A DNA stretch of 64,000 nucleotides. Origin: Rhodanobacter sp. AS-Z3. Lineage in GTDB: Bacteria > Pseudomonadota > Gammaproteobacteria > Xanthomonadales > Rhodanobacteraceae. The position numbers and the translations under genes were made by a program. Of this stretch, positions 8,787 through 17,936 are shown piece by piece (positions within the stretch are counted from its first letter, which is position 1; each line of letters starts with the position of its first letter). The notes beneath the pieces were generated by a model. That model did not search any database. It was not told the origin of the DNA and worked only from the letters and a program-made list of their open reading frames with translations. The stretch covers positions 233,501-297,500 of the forward strand of contig NZ_CP119392.1 in assembly GCF_029224025.1 (NCBI RefSeq). The letters are read 5' to 3'.

Positions 8787-11378
8787 CTACGGCGAGGTTG
8801 CCGGCGCGCGGCAACCGGCCAGACGCTTGCGGGCAAGATCTGCACCTTTCGGGTCTTTTGCATGCTGCCGCACCTGCAGTACGAGCTGCCAGTTGCGTTC
8901 GCACAACGCGCCACGCTGGGCGCCTTGCTGCCACGACTGGATCGCCAGGTTTTGCGCATTCAGATCGTCACCCTTGCCCAGTGCGATTTCCGCATGATGC
9001 TGCATTTGCTCGGGCCAGCCAAGAGCGGGCGCGGGCGGCGGCGCAACCGGCATCGTCGCAGCGGCAGCAGCCGTGCCCGACGCACGCAACGGCGCCAGTG
9101 ACTCGAACTTGCTCTGGTAGTCATCCGTAATCTGCTTGGCATCGGCGCCGCCACGAATGACTCGTGGCGTGATCAGCACGATCAGCTCGGTGCGGTTGCG
9201 GCTGCGATTGGTGCTGCCAAACAATCGACCCAGCACGGGAATCCGGTTGAGACCGGGAATGCCGGTATCCGTATTGCCTTCGGCTTGTTCGATCAGGCCG
9301 CCGAGCAGCACCGTCTGGCCGCTTTGCACGGCCACCTGGGTCGCCAGCTTGCGCTGCGAAATGGCCGGGTTGCCATTGACCAGTTGCACCGTGCGATCGG
9401 CCTGGCTCACTTCCTGGCTGATGTTCATGTAGACCAGGCCACCGGGATTGATCCGCGGCTGCACGTTGAGGATCACACCGGTGTTGAGGTAGCTGACCTG
9501 GCTGTAAGTACTGGCCGTGCCGATGCCGGTGTTGACGCTGGTCTGGTTGATCGGGATCTTGTTGCCGACCTCGATGCTCGCGGTCTGGTTGTTCATCACC
9601 ACCATCGACGGCGCCGACAGTGTCTTGGTGTTGCCGCTGGTCTCCATCGCACGCACGGCAACTTGCAGATTGCTGTTGAGGAAGGAGTAGAAGAACGGCT
9701 CGCCACCAAACGCGTTGCCGCCCTTGCCCAGACCAATCTGGCGAGGGTTGTTGGGTTGGCCCGGAACGAGGTTGCCGCTGCTGTCCGTGGTGCTGCCGGT
9801 CAGGCCTTCCAGATACCACTGCACGCCGAACTGGAATTCGCCGGTGAGGTTCACTTCCAGAATGCGCGTCTCGATCTGCACCTGCATCGGCACGTTGTCG
9901 AGCTGGCTGATCGCCGACTTGATCTCTTCCCACTGCGCGGGCCGCGCCCGCACCAGCAACTGGTTGTTGCTGTCGACCGAACTGATCCGCACGCTGCCAT
10001 CGCTGGAGCTGTATTGCTGGTCGTTGGCGGCTGCACTGGCACCGGCGGTGTTACCGCCGAAGCTGCCCGAACTGCTGCCGAAGCCGCCACCGGCCGCGCT
10101 GCCGCCGGCATCACGACCGCCGCCGCTGTTGAAACCACCGCTGCTGTCGGTACCCGTGACGCCGCCGTCGCGCGCACCTTCGGACGGATTGCCGAAGCTG
10201 CTGGTCGCGCCACTCATGCCACCGGCACCATTACTGCTGCCCAGCGTGGCACTGGTCAGGCCCGGCCCGACCTGACCACCATTGTCGCCACCACCGCTGC
10301 TGCCGCCACCGTTGGTATAGATGTTGGCCAGATACTTGGCCAGATCCGAAGCCTTGATGTTGCGCACATCGTAGACGAACAGCTGCGGCTCGTTGCCGCC
10401 GCCGCGATCAATGCGCGCGATCCAGTCGCCCACTTCCTGCAGATAGTCGGGTTGCGTACTGATCACCACCAGCGCATTGGTGCGCTCGATCGGTATGAAG
10501 CGCAGCATCCCGGCCAGCGGCGTGTCACCGTGCACACCGAACATGCCATCCAGCTTGGGCATCAGTTCGCCGACCTTGGCGTACTGCAGATTGAACACGC
10601 CCACCGACATGCCGCGCAGCCAGTCGACGTCGAAGGTCCGCACCATGCTCTGATAGTTGGCCAGTTCCTGCGGCGTGCCCGACATCACCAGCAGGTTGCG
10701 CGCCGGATCGGCCAGCAAGGTGGCGTCCGTTCGCGCAAAGGGCTTGATCAGCTTCTGCATTTCGGTGGCCGAGATATAGCGCAACGGAAACAGTCGCGCC
10801 TGCAGGCCGCCTTGCGGCGCGGTGGCGCCGAGGCTCGGTACCAGGTTGCCGGCCACCGCGTCTTTCTGCGGCATCACCACGTAGCCGCCGTCGCGATGCA
10901 CCAGCGCGTTGCCGGTCCAGCCCAGCAGGGTTTCCAGTATCGGCAGGGCCTGGCCGGAATCCACCGGCTCGGAGGTGGAGAACGAAATATTGCCCTGTAC
11001 GCCGGGCACGATCGTGTAGTTCTGCTTCAGCAGGTCGCCGAGGATCGCCTTGACCACCGCCTGCACCGGCTGGTTCTCGAAGTTGAAGGTCACCGCGCCA
11101 CTGCCACTGGCCGCTCGCCTCGGCGTGGCCAGTGCATGGGGGTGAATGAACTGGCCACTGCCGCGGCTGATTTCGGGAGCCGCCGCGGCATCAACACCGG
11201 TTCCCACATCGGTGTTCAGCGGCAAGGGAGCGGGCACCGGGTTATGCGTGCCGGCCATCGCCTCACGCTGCAAGGCACCATCGTCATGCGGTTTGGGCAG
11301 GCTGGCGCAACCGGACAAGCCGACCACAAAGGCAAGCGTGGCCACGCGCAGGGTTTGCTGAGTGAGCGTGCGAAACAT
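8787..11378 (-). CDS. gspD: Type II secretion outer-membrane secretin GspD (XpsD-like)
   Basis: The 863-aa outer-membrane pore of the type II secretion system. The N-terminus is a lipoprotein signal ending in the lipobox LSGC, with Cys24 as lipidation site, so it can be sorted without a separate pilotin, as in XpsD. N0/N1-type domains cover about 95-350. A Gly/Ser-rich insert of roughly 100 residues spans about 357-460, and the secretin beta-barrel domain spans about 490-745 (motif VPVLGRLFGSTNRSRNRTEL). After it comes an Ala-rich, helical-looking C-terminal extension of about 100 residues. It is the last gene of the operon, three bases after xpsN, as in Xanthomonas xps. Confidence 0.96.
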   Translation of the reverse strand: MFRTLTQQTLRVATLAFVVGLSGCASLPKPHDDGALQREAMAGTHNPVPAPLPLNTDVGTGVDAAAAPEISRGSGQFIHPHALATPRRAASGSGAVTFNFENQPVQAVVKAILGDLLKQNYTIVPGVQGNISFSTSEPVDSGQALPILETLLGWTGNALVHRDGGYVVMPQKDAVAGNLVPSLGATAPQGGLQARLFPLRYISATEMQKLIKPFARTDATLLADPARNLLVMSGTPQELANYQSMVRTFDVDWLRGMSVGVFNLQYAKVGELMPKLDGMFGVHGDTPLAGMLRFIPIERTNALVVISTQPDYLQEVGDWIARIDRGGGNEPQLFVYDVRNIKASDLAKYLANIYTNGGGSSGGGDNGGQVGPGLTSATLGSSNGAGGMSGATSSFGNPSEGARDGGVTGTDSSGGFNSGGGRDAGGSAAGGGFGSSSGSFGGNTAGASAAANDQQYSSSDGSVRISSVDSNNQLLVRARPAQWEEIKSAISQLDNVPMQVQIETRILEVNLTGEFQFGVQWYLEGLTGSTTDSSGNLVPGQPNNPRQIGLGKGGNAFGGEPFFYSFLNSNLQVAVRAMETSGNTKTLSAPSMVVMNNQTASIEVGNKIPINQTSVNTGIGTASTYSQVSYLNTGVILNVQPRINPGGLVYMNISQEVSQADRTVQLVNGNPAISQRKLATQVAVQSGQTVLLGGLIEQAEGNTDTGIPGLNRIPVLGRLFGSTNRSRNRTELIVLITPRVIRGGADAKQITDDYQSKFESLAPLRASGTAAAAATMPVAPPPAPALGWPEQMQHHAEIALGKGDDLNAQNLAIQSWQQGAQRGALCERNWQLVLQVRQHAKDPKGADLARKRLAGCRAPATSP

Positions 11379-11381
11379 GGA

Positions 11382-12056
11382 TCAACGTACTCCTTCGGTG
11401 GCCGCGGCGGCGCGTTCGGCCCGACGTTTCTGGATGTTTTGGCGCAGACGTTCGGCTGGCGATTCACGCCGCGCAGCGGGATCGGCGCGTGGCGGTGGTG
11501 GTGGCAACGGTTGCATCACCGGGCCACCCTGCTCGGGATCGACGGCATCGCTTTTTGCTCTGGCGGCAACCATGTCAATCGGCGCACCGGCCGGAAGCTT
11601 CAATTCTGAACGGCCACCTGAAGCGTCGAAGATGGCCGAGCGCGCACGTACTTCCAGCAACGTCACGCTGCCATCGGGCAGTGACTGGCCCTCGCGCAGC
11701 CGTACTTCGCGATTGGCCTGACGATCATGCAGCAAGGCCATGTGCAAGCTCGGCGTTAGGATCACTCCGGTGAGTTCGAGATCACCCAGCTGACTGCCGC
11801 CATCGGCGGCGGCACTGACAGGCTTGCGATCCGGTGAAAACAACGGCTTCTGCCAGACCAGCGCGAACTGTTGCAGCGGAATCGGTTGCGGCAGATTGGC
11901 CGGATTGCCGGCGGGTGGCAGCGGCGCGCGCGGCCTGGCCGCGTCCCAATGCACACCGGCACCCGTGCCCAGCAGCAGCAACAGCAGCAACCCGCCCAGC
12001 GCGATCGCCGTCACCATCAACCAGGGCGTCAGGCGCCGCTGACCCGCCGCGTTCAT
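11382..12056 (-). CDS. xpsN: Type II secretion inner-membrane protein XpsN (GspC/N-like)
   Basis: A 224-aa bitopic protein with a transmembrane helix at about 12-32 and a Pro-rich linker. A periplasmic segment with a GspC-like homology region covers about 65-150 (FALVWQKPLFSPDRKP, then LELTGVIL). The C-terminal tail is charged and Pro-rich (PPPPPPRADPAARR). In Xanthomonas, XpsN takes the place of GspC, linking the inner-membrane platform (XpsL-XpsM) to the secretin XpsD. Its position between gspM (4-bp overlap) and gspD supports that role. No PDZ or coiled-coil domain follows the homology region, unlike classical GspC. Confidence 0.85.
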   Translation of the reverse strand: MNAAGQRRLTPWLMVTAIALGGLLLLLLLGTGAGVHWDAARPRAPLPPAGNPANLPQPIPLQQFALVWQKPLFSPDRKPVSAAADGGSQLGDLELTGVILTPSLHMALLHDRQANREVRLREGQSLPDGSVTLLEVRARSAIFDASGGRSELKLPAGAPIDMVAARAKSDAVDPEQGGPVMQPLPPPPPRADPAARRESPAERLRQNIQKRRAERAAAATEGVR

Positions 12057-12700
12057 CGAGCCTCTCCAGCAGTCATGGCAGTCGCCACCGGTGTCGCCGG
12101 CTGTGCGCGTGGTGGCCGCACGTAGCCCGACAAGGTGAATTGCACCTCAAGCGGAGTAGCACCACCTTCCCTGGCCGCAACCGGGTTGCGGTAGATGCTG
12201 AGATCATCGATGAACAGATACGGCGTGCCCTGTTCCAATGCCTGCATCACCGTGGCCAGCGGCTCGATATCGCAGCTCAGGCTGATGCTCACCGCGGCCT
12301 TGCGATAAGGCTCGCCCGGGGCTGCCGCTGGACTGGGCAACGGCATTTTCTGACTCACCGTGCAGCGGCCGCTACCGGCACGCGCGGCGACCACGTCGAC
12401 CACGCGCTGCATCAGATCGGCCGCTGCCGTGTTTGGATCATCGGTCGAAAGGAACGCGTTACTCGCCGCCTGACCGGCGCCGAGCGTGGCCAGGCGCTGT
12501 TGCAGTGCCGGCTTCTCGGCGATGGCGGCGGCGTAACGGCTCTGCGTGTCACGCAGGTCGCTCATCTCGCTGCGGATCTGCTGCAACGGCGCAACGAACC
12601 ACCAATGCAGCAAGACGAAGTAGGCCAGCAGCAGCGTGACCAGCAGCAAAAGCACAGCCGCGATACGACTGTCGCGCCGACTCATCGCAGCCAGCTTCAT
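12053..12700 (-). CDS. gspM: Type II secretion platform protein GspM (XpsM-like)
   Basis: A 215-aa protein with a short cytoplasmic N-terminus, one transmembrane helix at about 13-35 (AAVLLLLVTLLLAYFVLLHW), a helical linker, and a ferredoxin-like periplasmic domain. GspM partners GspL in the inner-membrane assembly platform. Sequence similarity in this family is low, so the call rests on length, topology and exact position between gspL and xpsN. Start and stop codons overlap both neighbours by 4 bp (ATGA), indicating coupled translation. Confidence 0.87.
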   Translation of the reverse strand: MKLAAMSRRDSRIAAVLLLLVTLLLAYFVLLHWWFVAPLQQIRSEMSDLRDTQSRYAAAIAEKPALQQRLATLGAGQAASNAFLSTDDPNTAAADLMQRVVDVVAARAGSGRCTVSQKMPLPSPAAAPGEPYRKAAVSISLSCDIEPLATVMQALEQGTPYLFIDDLSIYRNPVAAREGGATPLEVQFTLSGYVRPPRAQPATPVATAMTAGEAR

Positions 12701-13863
12701 GGCGTGCCTCCCGCATTGGCCGCATCCGCCACCGGCGATTTTGGCTGATTCACGCGGGCGGTGAGATAGAAGCGTTCCTTGCCGGTGGTCGGATCGGGCT
12801 GGATGCTGCCCTGAAAACTGGCGTCGGTGATCAGGTGTGAATCCTTCAAGGCATCAAGCAATTTTGCCGCCTGCTGGCTTTGCCCCTGGAAGCCGATCTG
12901 GCCGGTGTTGTCCACGCTGAAACGTTCCAGCCACGCGCTGTCGGGCAGGCGCGCGGTGGCGTCTTCAAGCACACTGAGCATGGCTACGCTGTTTTTCTTG
13001 CGCTGGGCCAGAAACCCGGCAGCGCCGGCGTTGTCCTGCAATTGCTGACGCAACGCCGCCACCTGTTGCGCTTCGCCACGCATCGCTTCGACCTCCGTGC
13101 GCATCTGCTGCAGCGCCAGTTGCCGGTTGTGCAGCCACTCGCCAAACACGAATACCAGCAACAACACGCAGGTCGCAGCAAGCAACAGGTTGAGGCGGCG
13201 ACGCGGATGCGCATGCCGCGGTACACGCTCTTGCGGCAACAGATTTACCCCAAGACGACTAGCGCCAGCGGCCACATCCACCGCATCCACGCCGACGGAC
13301 TGCGTCTGCAATCGTGCCAGCAGTGGATCGACATGGTCGCGGGTGACCACGACCAACTCTGCATTGAAGCGACCCGGCGGCGCTGCGGTGGGCAGTTCGC
13401 GCACGCTGTAATACACCTGCGCGAGGGTGAACGGAGTCTGCCGATCCAGCTCGAAACCGGCCACCTGGAACAGGTTGTCGCGGGCTGCCAGCGGCAGGCT
13501 CACGCTACGCCGCAAGACCAGCGCCGGCGACAGCAGCAAGGCCACGCGAAGATCCTCGCGATCAACGCGCTGCAGCGCATCGCGCAGTGCCAGCGGGGGC
13601 TTGCCCGAGCCATCGACCTGTTCTGCTTCGTGCCAACTCGCCAGCACCTCGGCGTGGCTGTTGCGGCGCAGGCTCCACGTTGCCGCCTCGGCTTGCAGCA
13701 GATACCAGTCGGCACCGCTGCTGAAAAAACCGCGCCAATGTACCGGCAGCAAACCGCGCAACTCCCCAGCCCACCAATGCAGGAATGCCGGCAACGGCGA
13801 AGCCCGCCAACTGCGGCGTATCCCATCGACCAACGGCTGCAGTGACTGCGTCGCCGAACTCAT
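12697..13863 (-). CDS. gspL: Type II secretion platform protein GspL (XpsL-like)
   Basis: A 388-aa protein. The N-terminal cytoplasmic half contains an actin-like/PilM-type region (about 50-230) that recruits the ATPase GspE. A transmembrane helix at about 228-247 (LNLLLAATCVLLLVFVFGEW) is followed by a periplasmic part with a PilN-like coiled coil (about 250-300) and a small alpha/beta domain. In Xanthomonas, XpsL binds the XpsE N-domain and stabilises XpsM. It overlaps gspK and gspM by 4 bp each. Confidence 0.9.
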   Translation of the reverse strand: MSSATQSLQPLVDGIRRSWRASPLPAFLHWWAGELRGLLPVHWRGFFSSGADWYLLQAEAATWSLRRNSHAEVLASWHEAEQVDGSGKPPLALRDALQRVDREDLRVALLLSPALVLRRSVSLPLAARDNLFQVAGFELDRQTPFTLAQVYYSVRELPTAAPPGRFNAELVVVTRDHVDPLLARLQTQSVGVDAVDVAAGASRLGVNLLPQERVPRHAHPRRRLNLLLAATCVLLLVFVFGEWLHNRQLALQQMRTEVEAMRGEAQQVAALRQQLQDNAGAAGFLAQRKKNSVAMLSVLEDATARLPDSAWLERFSVDNTGQIGFQGQSQQAAKLLDALKDSHLITDASFQGSIQPDPTTGKERFYLTARVNQPKSPVADAANAGGTP

Positions 13864-14729
13864 TCCGCTTCCCCTTCTTGCCAGCGCAGCACGACATACG
13901 GTTGCACCTGCCCCGCCTGCAGGCGAATCGTTGCGCGCAGAATCGCGCGCGTGCCGTCGGCCAGCTTAGCCTCGGACCGAATACTATGCGTTGTTCCAGC
14001 GCCCAGAACCAGCCGCGGGTCCTTCGCATTTCGCTGCCGTGCAGCCTCGATCTGCTGGCGTTGCTCCGGCGTCATGCCGGGAATCGCCGCCAGCGCCAGT
14101 GGCGGCGCCGTATTCGGGTCAGGGCTGGTACTACCTGACCAGATCGTCAGCACCGGCGCCAACTGTCGGTACAGCGCGGGCGTGATACCCAACACCATCT
14201 GCAATTCCTCGACACTGGCGAACGGTGCGTGGCGCGGAGCGTAATTTCTTCCGGCTGCCAGGTAGTCGCCGCGGCCGCTGCTGGCGTCGGCATCGGCGAC
14301 GGGTAGCGTACGCCAGTCGACCACATGATCAGCCACCACTTGCGCCGGCACCGGCTGCAGACCGGCCGCCTCGAACAAGGTCAGCAAGACCTCCGGCGAG
14401 GCGGTGTTGAGATCCACCTTGCCACCTTCGTCGATCGCCCGCACGGTGACCGTCGCGTCGTTGTAATGAAAACTGTAAAGACGGCCATCGGCCATCCAGC
14501 GCTGCTTCGGCTGCGGGTCCTGCAAGGCATAAGCTGCCCGCATCAGACCGGCCTCGGCGGCATAGTGCGCTTGCGTCTGGGCAAACTGGTAACGCGCCTG
14601 CAGACCCTCGGTGCGCGCCAGCGCGGCATAACCACCCAGCAGAATCGCCAGCAAAGTGCAGGCCCACAGCACCAGCAGCAGGGCCACGCCGCGCTGCTCG
14701 TCACGTCCGTTCATGCGTGCGCGCTTCAT
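13860..14729 (-). CDS. gspK: Type II secretion minor pseudopilin GspK
   Basis: A 289-aa protein from ATG 14729, chosen because it overlaps the gspJ stop as ATGA and starts the short basic leader (MKRARMNGRDEQ). The hydrophobic pseudopilin stem is RGVALLLVLWACTLLAILLG. It has the large inserted domain typical of GspK, including a helix-hairpin-helix-like piece (KVDLNTASPEVLLTLFEAAG). GspK caps the pseudopilus with GspI and GspJ. The residue at +5 of the mature protein is not the usual Glu, as expected for GspK. Confidence 0.9.
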   Translation of the reverse strand: MKRARMNGRDEQRGVALLLVLWACTLLAILLGGYAALARTEGLQARYQFAQTQAHYAAEAGLMRAAYALQDPQPKQRWMADGRLYSFHYNDATVTVRAIDEGGKVDLNTASPEVLLTLFEAAGLQPVPAQVVADHVVDWRTLPVADADASSGRGDYLAAGRNYAPRHAPFASVEELQMVLGITPALYRQLAPVLTIWSGSTSPDPNTAPPLALAAIPGMTPEQRQQIEAARQRNAKDPRLVLGAGTTHSIRSEAKLADGTRAILRATIRLQAGQVQPYVVLRWQEGEAE

Positions 14730-15382
14730 GGGCGGTTCCCGCCGCGCATGCCGGTGCGCGGCAAGCCGCCGGTGGTGGCCAGGACACGCAGCGGCACCTC
14801 CAGCTGCGGCCATTCGACGGTGCCATTCACCTGCAGCTCAACACGCACCAGTTGCGGCAACAGCCGGCCGTCCGCCCAGGTCGACGACCACGCCACGGCG
14901 GCGCCTTTCGCATCGACGCCGCGATAACTGAAGCTGCCGTCCTTGATGTGATCGAGCAACACCTGTGGATCACCCAGCGCCTGCGGCGGTTGCCCGTCGG
15001 GCGGCAACAGCGCCAGGCTGAGTTCCAACCGCTGGCTGCCGTTGCCATCATCGACCAGGCGCAACTGCTGCAACTGCGGACCCAGCTTGCCCAGATACCC
15101 GGGCAACGGCGCCACGTAGCGCATCTCGCGTGCCGTGCCGACAAAGTAGACCGGCTCGCCGTGATCGGTGTGCTCGATTGGCTGGGTCAGGCTTTGCGCC
15201 AGTTCGCGTCGCAAAAATTGCTGGGCCGAGCGCACCTGATCCATGCGCTCGATGGCTGCGGTGCCGGAATGCACACTGTGCGTCGCCGTGCGAATGCCCG
15301 AGTAGACGCCGACCAGCAACAACGCCAGCAGCACCAGCGCGGCGAGTACCTCCAGCAAGGTGAAGCCGGCCTGGCGTTTCAT
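14726..15382 (-). CDS. gspJ: Type II secretion minor pseudopilin GspJ
   Basis: A 218-aa protein from ATG 15382, within the ATGA overlap with gspI. The prepilin leader MKRQAG is cleaved before FTLLE (G/FTLLEVLAALVLLALLLVG), giving the conserved Glu at +5. The C-terminal domain matches the GspJ family (LLPQLVRVELQV). It forms the pseudopilus tip complex with GspI and GspK. A longer in-frame reading upstream runs through gspI coding sequence and is not used. Confidence 0.92.
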   Translation of the reverse strand: MKRQAGFTLLEVLAALVLLALLLVGVYSGIRTATHSVHSGTAAIERMDQVRSAQQFLRRELAQSLTQPIEHTDHGEPVYFVGTAREMRYVAPLPGYLGKLGPQLQQLRLVDDGNGSQRLELSLALLPPDGQPPQALGDPQVLLDHIKDGSFSYRGVDAKGAAVAWSSTWADGRLLPQLVRVELQVNGTVEWPQLEVPLRVLATTGGLPRTGMRGGNRP

Positions 15383-15801
15383 CGGCTGGCCCGGGTCAGG
15401 TTGGAGACCAGCGGAGTGCCCAGCCGCAACGTGCGGAAATGGGCCGCGCGCGGATGAGCCTGCGGCCCCCATGTCACGGTGAGATCCAGCTGGTAAAGCT
15501 GCACCGGTGCACCCGGCGTCACCGGGCCACCGGGATTCCATGGCGTCACAGCAAGTTGCCAGCGGTATTGCTCATCGAAGCGACCGGAGCGATTGCCCGG
15601 CTGTACCGCTTCGCCGACGAAAGCACTGTCGAGCAGGCTGCGCGCACGCATCGCCGCCTGACTGTATTGGGCAGCATTGTGGGTCAGGTTGATCGACGCG
15701 CCGGCTACTTTCATCAGCGCCGTAAATGCAATCGCCAGCAACATGATCGCGGCGATCACTTCGAGCAGGCTGAAACCGGCGGCGCGCGAAGGGCCTTTCA
15801 T
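15379..15801 (-). CDS. gspI: Type II secretion minor pseudopilin GspI
   Basis: A 140-aa protein from ATG 15801, overlapping the gspH stop by 4 bp. The leader MKGPSRAAG is followed by the cleavage site before FSLLE (FSLLEVIAAIMLLAIAF). The C-terminal half carries the GspI pattern of a short globular domain (YRWQLAVTPWNPGG). It is a minor pseudopilin of the tip complex. Confidence 0.91.
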   Translation of the reverse strand: MKGPSRAAGFSLLEVIAAIMLLAIAFTALMKVAGASINLTHNAAQYSQAAMRARSLLDSAFVGEAVQPGNRSGRFDEQYRWQLAVTPWNPGGPVTPGAPVQLYQLDLTVTWGPQAHPRAAHFRTLRLGTPLVSNLTRASR

Positions 15802-16256
15802 CGTGCTGCCACCGTATCGACCACGCGTACCTCGCCAGTCAGCCATGACACGTTGACGTGCCACTCGCGCTGCCCGCTGTGCAGGGTGATGCGCCCGCCG
15901 GTGGAGCTGCCATCGGGGAAGAAGCGGATACGCCCGGTGTGATTGTTCGGCTGATCTTCTTTCGCACTGGTGATGCTGACGCGCAGTCCCTTCGGCAGTT
16001 GCACGTCATGATGCTTCGCATCGTCGTAACTGTTCGCGCGGGTATCTACATCGAAGTGCTGCTCCTGCCCCCGCACGATGGCTTGCGCCCGGGTGGCCCG
16101 CAGCGCGCCAGCAAGTTCACCACTGGCCGCACGCACGCGGGCGCTGGCCAGACCCTGCGTCACCGAAACCGATACGGCTGCCACGGCAATGCCGATCAAC
16201 AGGATCACCGCCAGCATTTCCAGCAGGGTGAAACCATGGGCGCGCAAGGTCGGCAT
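15798..16256 (-). CDS. gspH: Type II secretion minor pseudopilin GspH
   Basis: A 152-aa protein. The leader MPTLRAHG precedes FTLLEMLAVILLIGIAVAAV, a type IV prepilin methylation/cleavage site with Glu +5. The downstream domain (RATRAQAIVRGQEQHFDVD, GRIRFFPDGSSTGG) is typical of GspH/FimT. It starts 3 bp after the gspG stop. GspH is a low-abundance subunit linking the pseudopilus body to its tip. Confidence 0.92.
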   Translation of the reverse strand: MPTLRAHGFTLLEMLAVILLIGIAVAAVSVSVTQGLASARVRAASGELAGALRATRAQAIVRGQEQHFDVDTRANSYDDAKHHDVQLPKGLRVSITSAKEDQPNNHTGRIRFFPDGSSTGGRITLHSGQREWHVNVSWLTGEVRVVDTVAAR

Positions 16257-16259
16257 GAC

Positions 16260-16685
16260 TTACTGCCAGTTGCCCACGTCCTTGCTGTAACCGTCGCCAC
16301 CGGGCTTGCCGTCTTGACCGTAGAAGATCAGGTCGAAGCTGCCGTGCTGGCCCGGATACTGGTAGCCGAAGGCATGGCCCCAAGGGTCTTTCATTTCGGA
16401 GCCCTTGGCGTAGGGACCCTGCCAGTTGGTGGCATTTGCCGGCTTGGTCACCAGTGCGTCCAGCTGTTGCGGTGGCGTGCCGTTGTCCAGCGCGTAGTTC
16501 TCGATTTTCTGGCTCAACGTCATGAGCTGGGATTTGCCGGCGCCGTACTTGCCCTTGTCGACGTTCTTGCCGACCTGAGTCACCACCACCGCACCGATGA
16601 TGCCGATCAGAACGATCACCGCGAGCATTTCGAGCAGGGTGAAGCCGGCGTTCGCGCCGTGTCGTTGTGGTTGTCTGTAGTGCAT
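16260..16685 (-). CDS. gspG: Type II secretion major pseudopilin GspG
   Basis: A 141-aa protein. ATG 16685 is chosen because GAGGTGA lies just upstream; the longer reading (16706) would include that ribosome site. The leader ends ...GANAG, cleaved before FTLLEMLAVIVLIGIIGAVV. The C-terminal part carries the major-pseudopilin calcium-site region (DPWGHAFGYQYPGQHG, DLIFYGQDGKPGGDG) and ends in W-Q. It forms the body of the pseudopilus that pushes substrates through GspD. Confidence 0.95.
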   Translation of the reverse strand: MHYRQPQRHGANAGFTLLEMLAVIVLIGIIGAVVVTQVGKNVDKGKYGAGKSQLMTLSQKIENYALDNGTPPQQLDALVTKPANATNWQGPYAKGSEMKDPWGHAFGYQYPGQHGSFDLIFYGQDGKPGGDGYSKDVGNWQ

Positions 16686-16717
16686 GGGGCTCACCTCGGA
16701 TGACAAAAGTTGTGGTG

Positions 16718-17935
16718 TTACTGGATATTGCTGGTCAGGCTGAGCAGCGGCAGCAGGATGGCGGCCATGATGATTGCCACCATCACGGTCATCACGATGG
16801 TCAGCGCCGGTACCAGTGCGGCCAATAGACGATCGATCGCGCGTTTGGACTCAAGTTCAAAGGTGTCGGCAACTTTCAGCAGCATGACGTCTAGCTGACC
16901 GGCTTCTTCACCGACCTGCACCATCTGCATCGCCAGTCGCGGAAACAATTTCGATTGTGCCAACGCAAGACTCAGTCCCGCGCCGCCCTTGACCTGTTCA
17001 TGCGCTGCCGCCAGTGCCGCATCGAGTGCGCGATTGGCAGTGACCTGACGCGCGATACTCAGCGCGCTCAGCAGCGGCACACCATTCTTCAATAGTGTGC
17101 CCAGCGTGCGCGCAATGCGCGCCGTCTCGACCTTGAGCAGCAACGGGCCAATCAGCCGCATCTGCAGCAGACGGGTATGCCAGGCTTGCAACGCCGCCGG
17201 CTCACGCAGATGCGCGCGCCAGGCGAACAAGCCACCACCCAGCAACAGCAGAATCAACCACCACCACGCCTGCAACAGGTTGCCAACACTCAGCACCGCC
17301 TGGGTGATCCACGGAATCGGCACCTGCATGTCTTCGAAGATCGGCACGAACTGCGGCACCACGTAAGCCAGCAGCAAGACCAGCGAGCCAAGCACGCCAA
17401 CCATCAGGAACGCCGGGTAGATCAAGGCATTGACGATGCTGCCGCGCAGCGCCTGCGCGCGCTCCAGATAGTCGGCCAGCCGGCGCAGGGTTTCTTCCAG
17501 CGAGCCGCCCGCCTCACCAGCGCGCACCAGACTGACGTAGAGCTTGGGGAATACGCCGTGCTCTTCGTCCAATGCCGAGGACAGCGTATTGCCGCCGCGC
17601 ACGCGATCGCGCACGCGCTCGATCAGCTTCTTGGCCTGCTCGCTCTCAGGTAGATCAAGCAGGATGCCGAGCGCACGATCCAGCGGCTGACCCGCGCCAA
17701 GCAGGGTAGCCAGTTGATGAGTGAACTGGGCTAATTGGTCGCCACTGAACGGGCCGCGCTTGAACCACCCCGCCACGCCACTGCCACCGACTGCACCATC
17801 GGCTGGCTGCGCTTCCAGTGGCGTGTGACCCTGATCCTGCAGGCGCCCGATCACTTCCTCGACGCTGGCCGCTTCCATCACACCGTGGAGTGCCTCGCCC
17901 ACGTCGCTGACCGCCTTGTAACGGAACTGCGCCAC
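16718..17935 (-). CDS. gspF: Type II secretion inner-membrane platform protein GspF
   Basis: A 405-aa protein from a GTG start at 17935, one base after the gspE stop codon. The sequence then reads AQFRYKAVS, the normal N-terminus of GspF/PilC. The longer open frame to 18070 lies inside gspE and is ignored. Two homologous GspF domains (about 75-200 and 275-395) alternate with three transmembrane segments (about 170-190, 220-245, 375-400). GspF transmits force from the ATPase GspE to pseudopilus assembly. Confidence 0.94.
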   Translation of the reverse strand: MAQFRYKAVSDVGEALHGVMEAASVEEVIGRLQDQGHTPLEAQPADGAVGGSGVAGWFKRGPFSGDQLAQFTHQLATLLGAGQPLDRALGILLDLPESEQAKKLIERVRDRVRGGNTLSSALDEEHGVFPKLYVSLVRAGEAGGSLEETLRRLADYLERAQALRGSIVNALIYPAFLMVGVLGSLVLLLAYVVPQFVPIFEDMQVPIPWITQAVLSVGNLLQAWWWLILLLLGGGLFAWRAHLREPAALQAWHTRLLQMRLIGPLLLKVETARIARTLGTLLKNGVPLLSALSIARQVTANRALDAALAAAHEQVKGGAGLSLALAQSKLFPRLAMQMVQVGEEAGQLDVMLLKVADTFELESKRAIDRLLAALVPALTIVMTVMVAIIMAAILLPLLSLTSNIQ

Positions 17936-17936
17936 C

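Noticed and set aside
9285-11609. 774-codon open frame antisense to gspD
   Set aside because: Shadow of gspD; no domain and no start signal.
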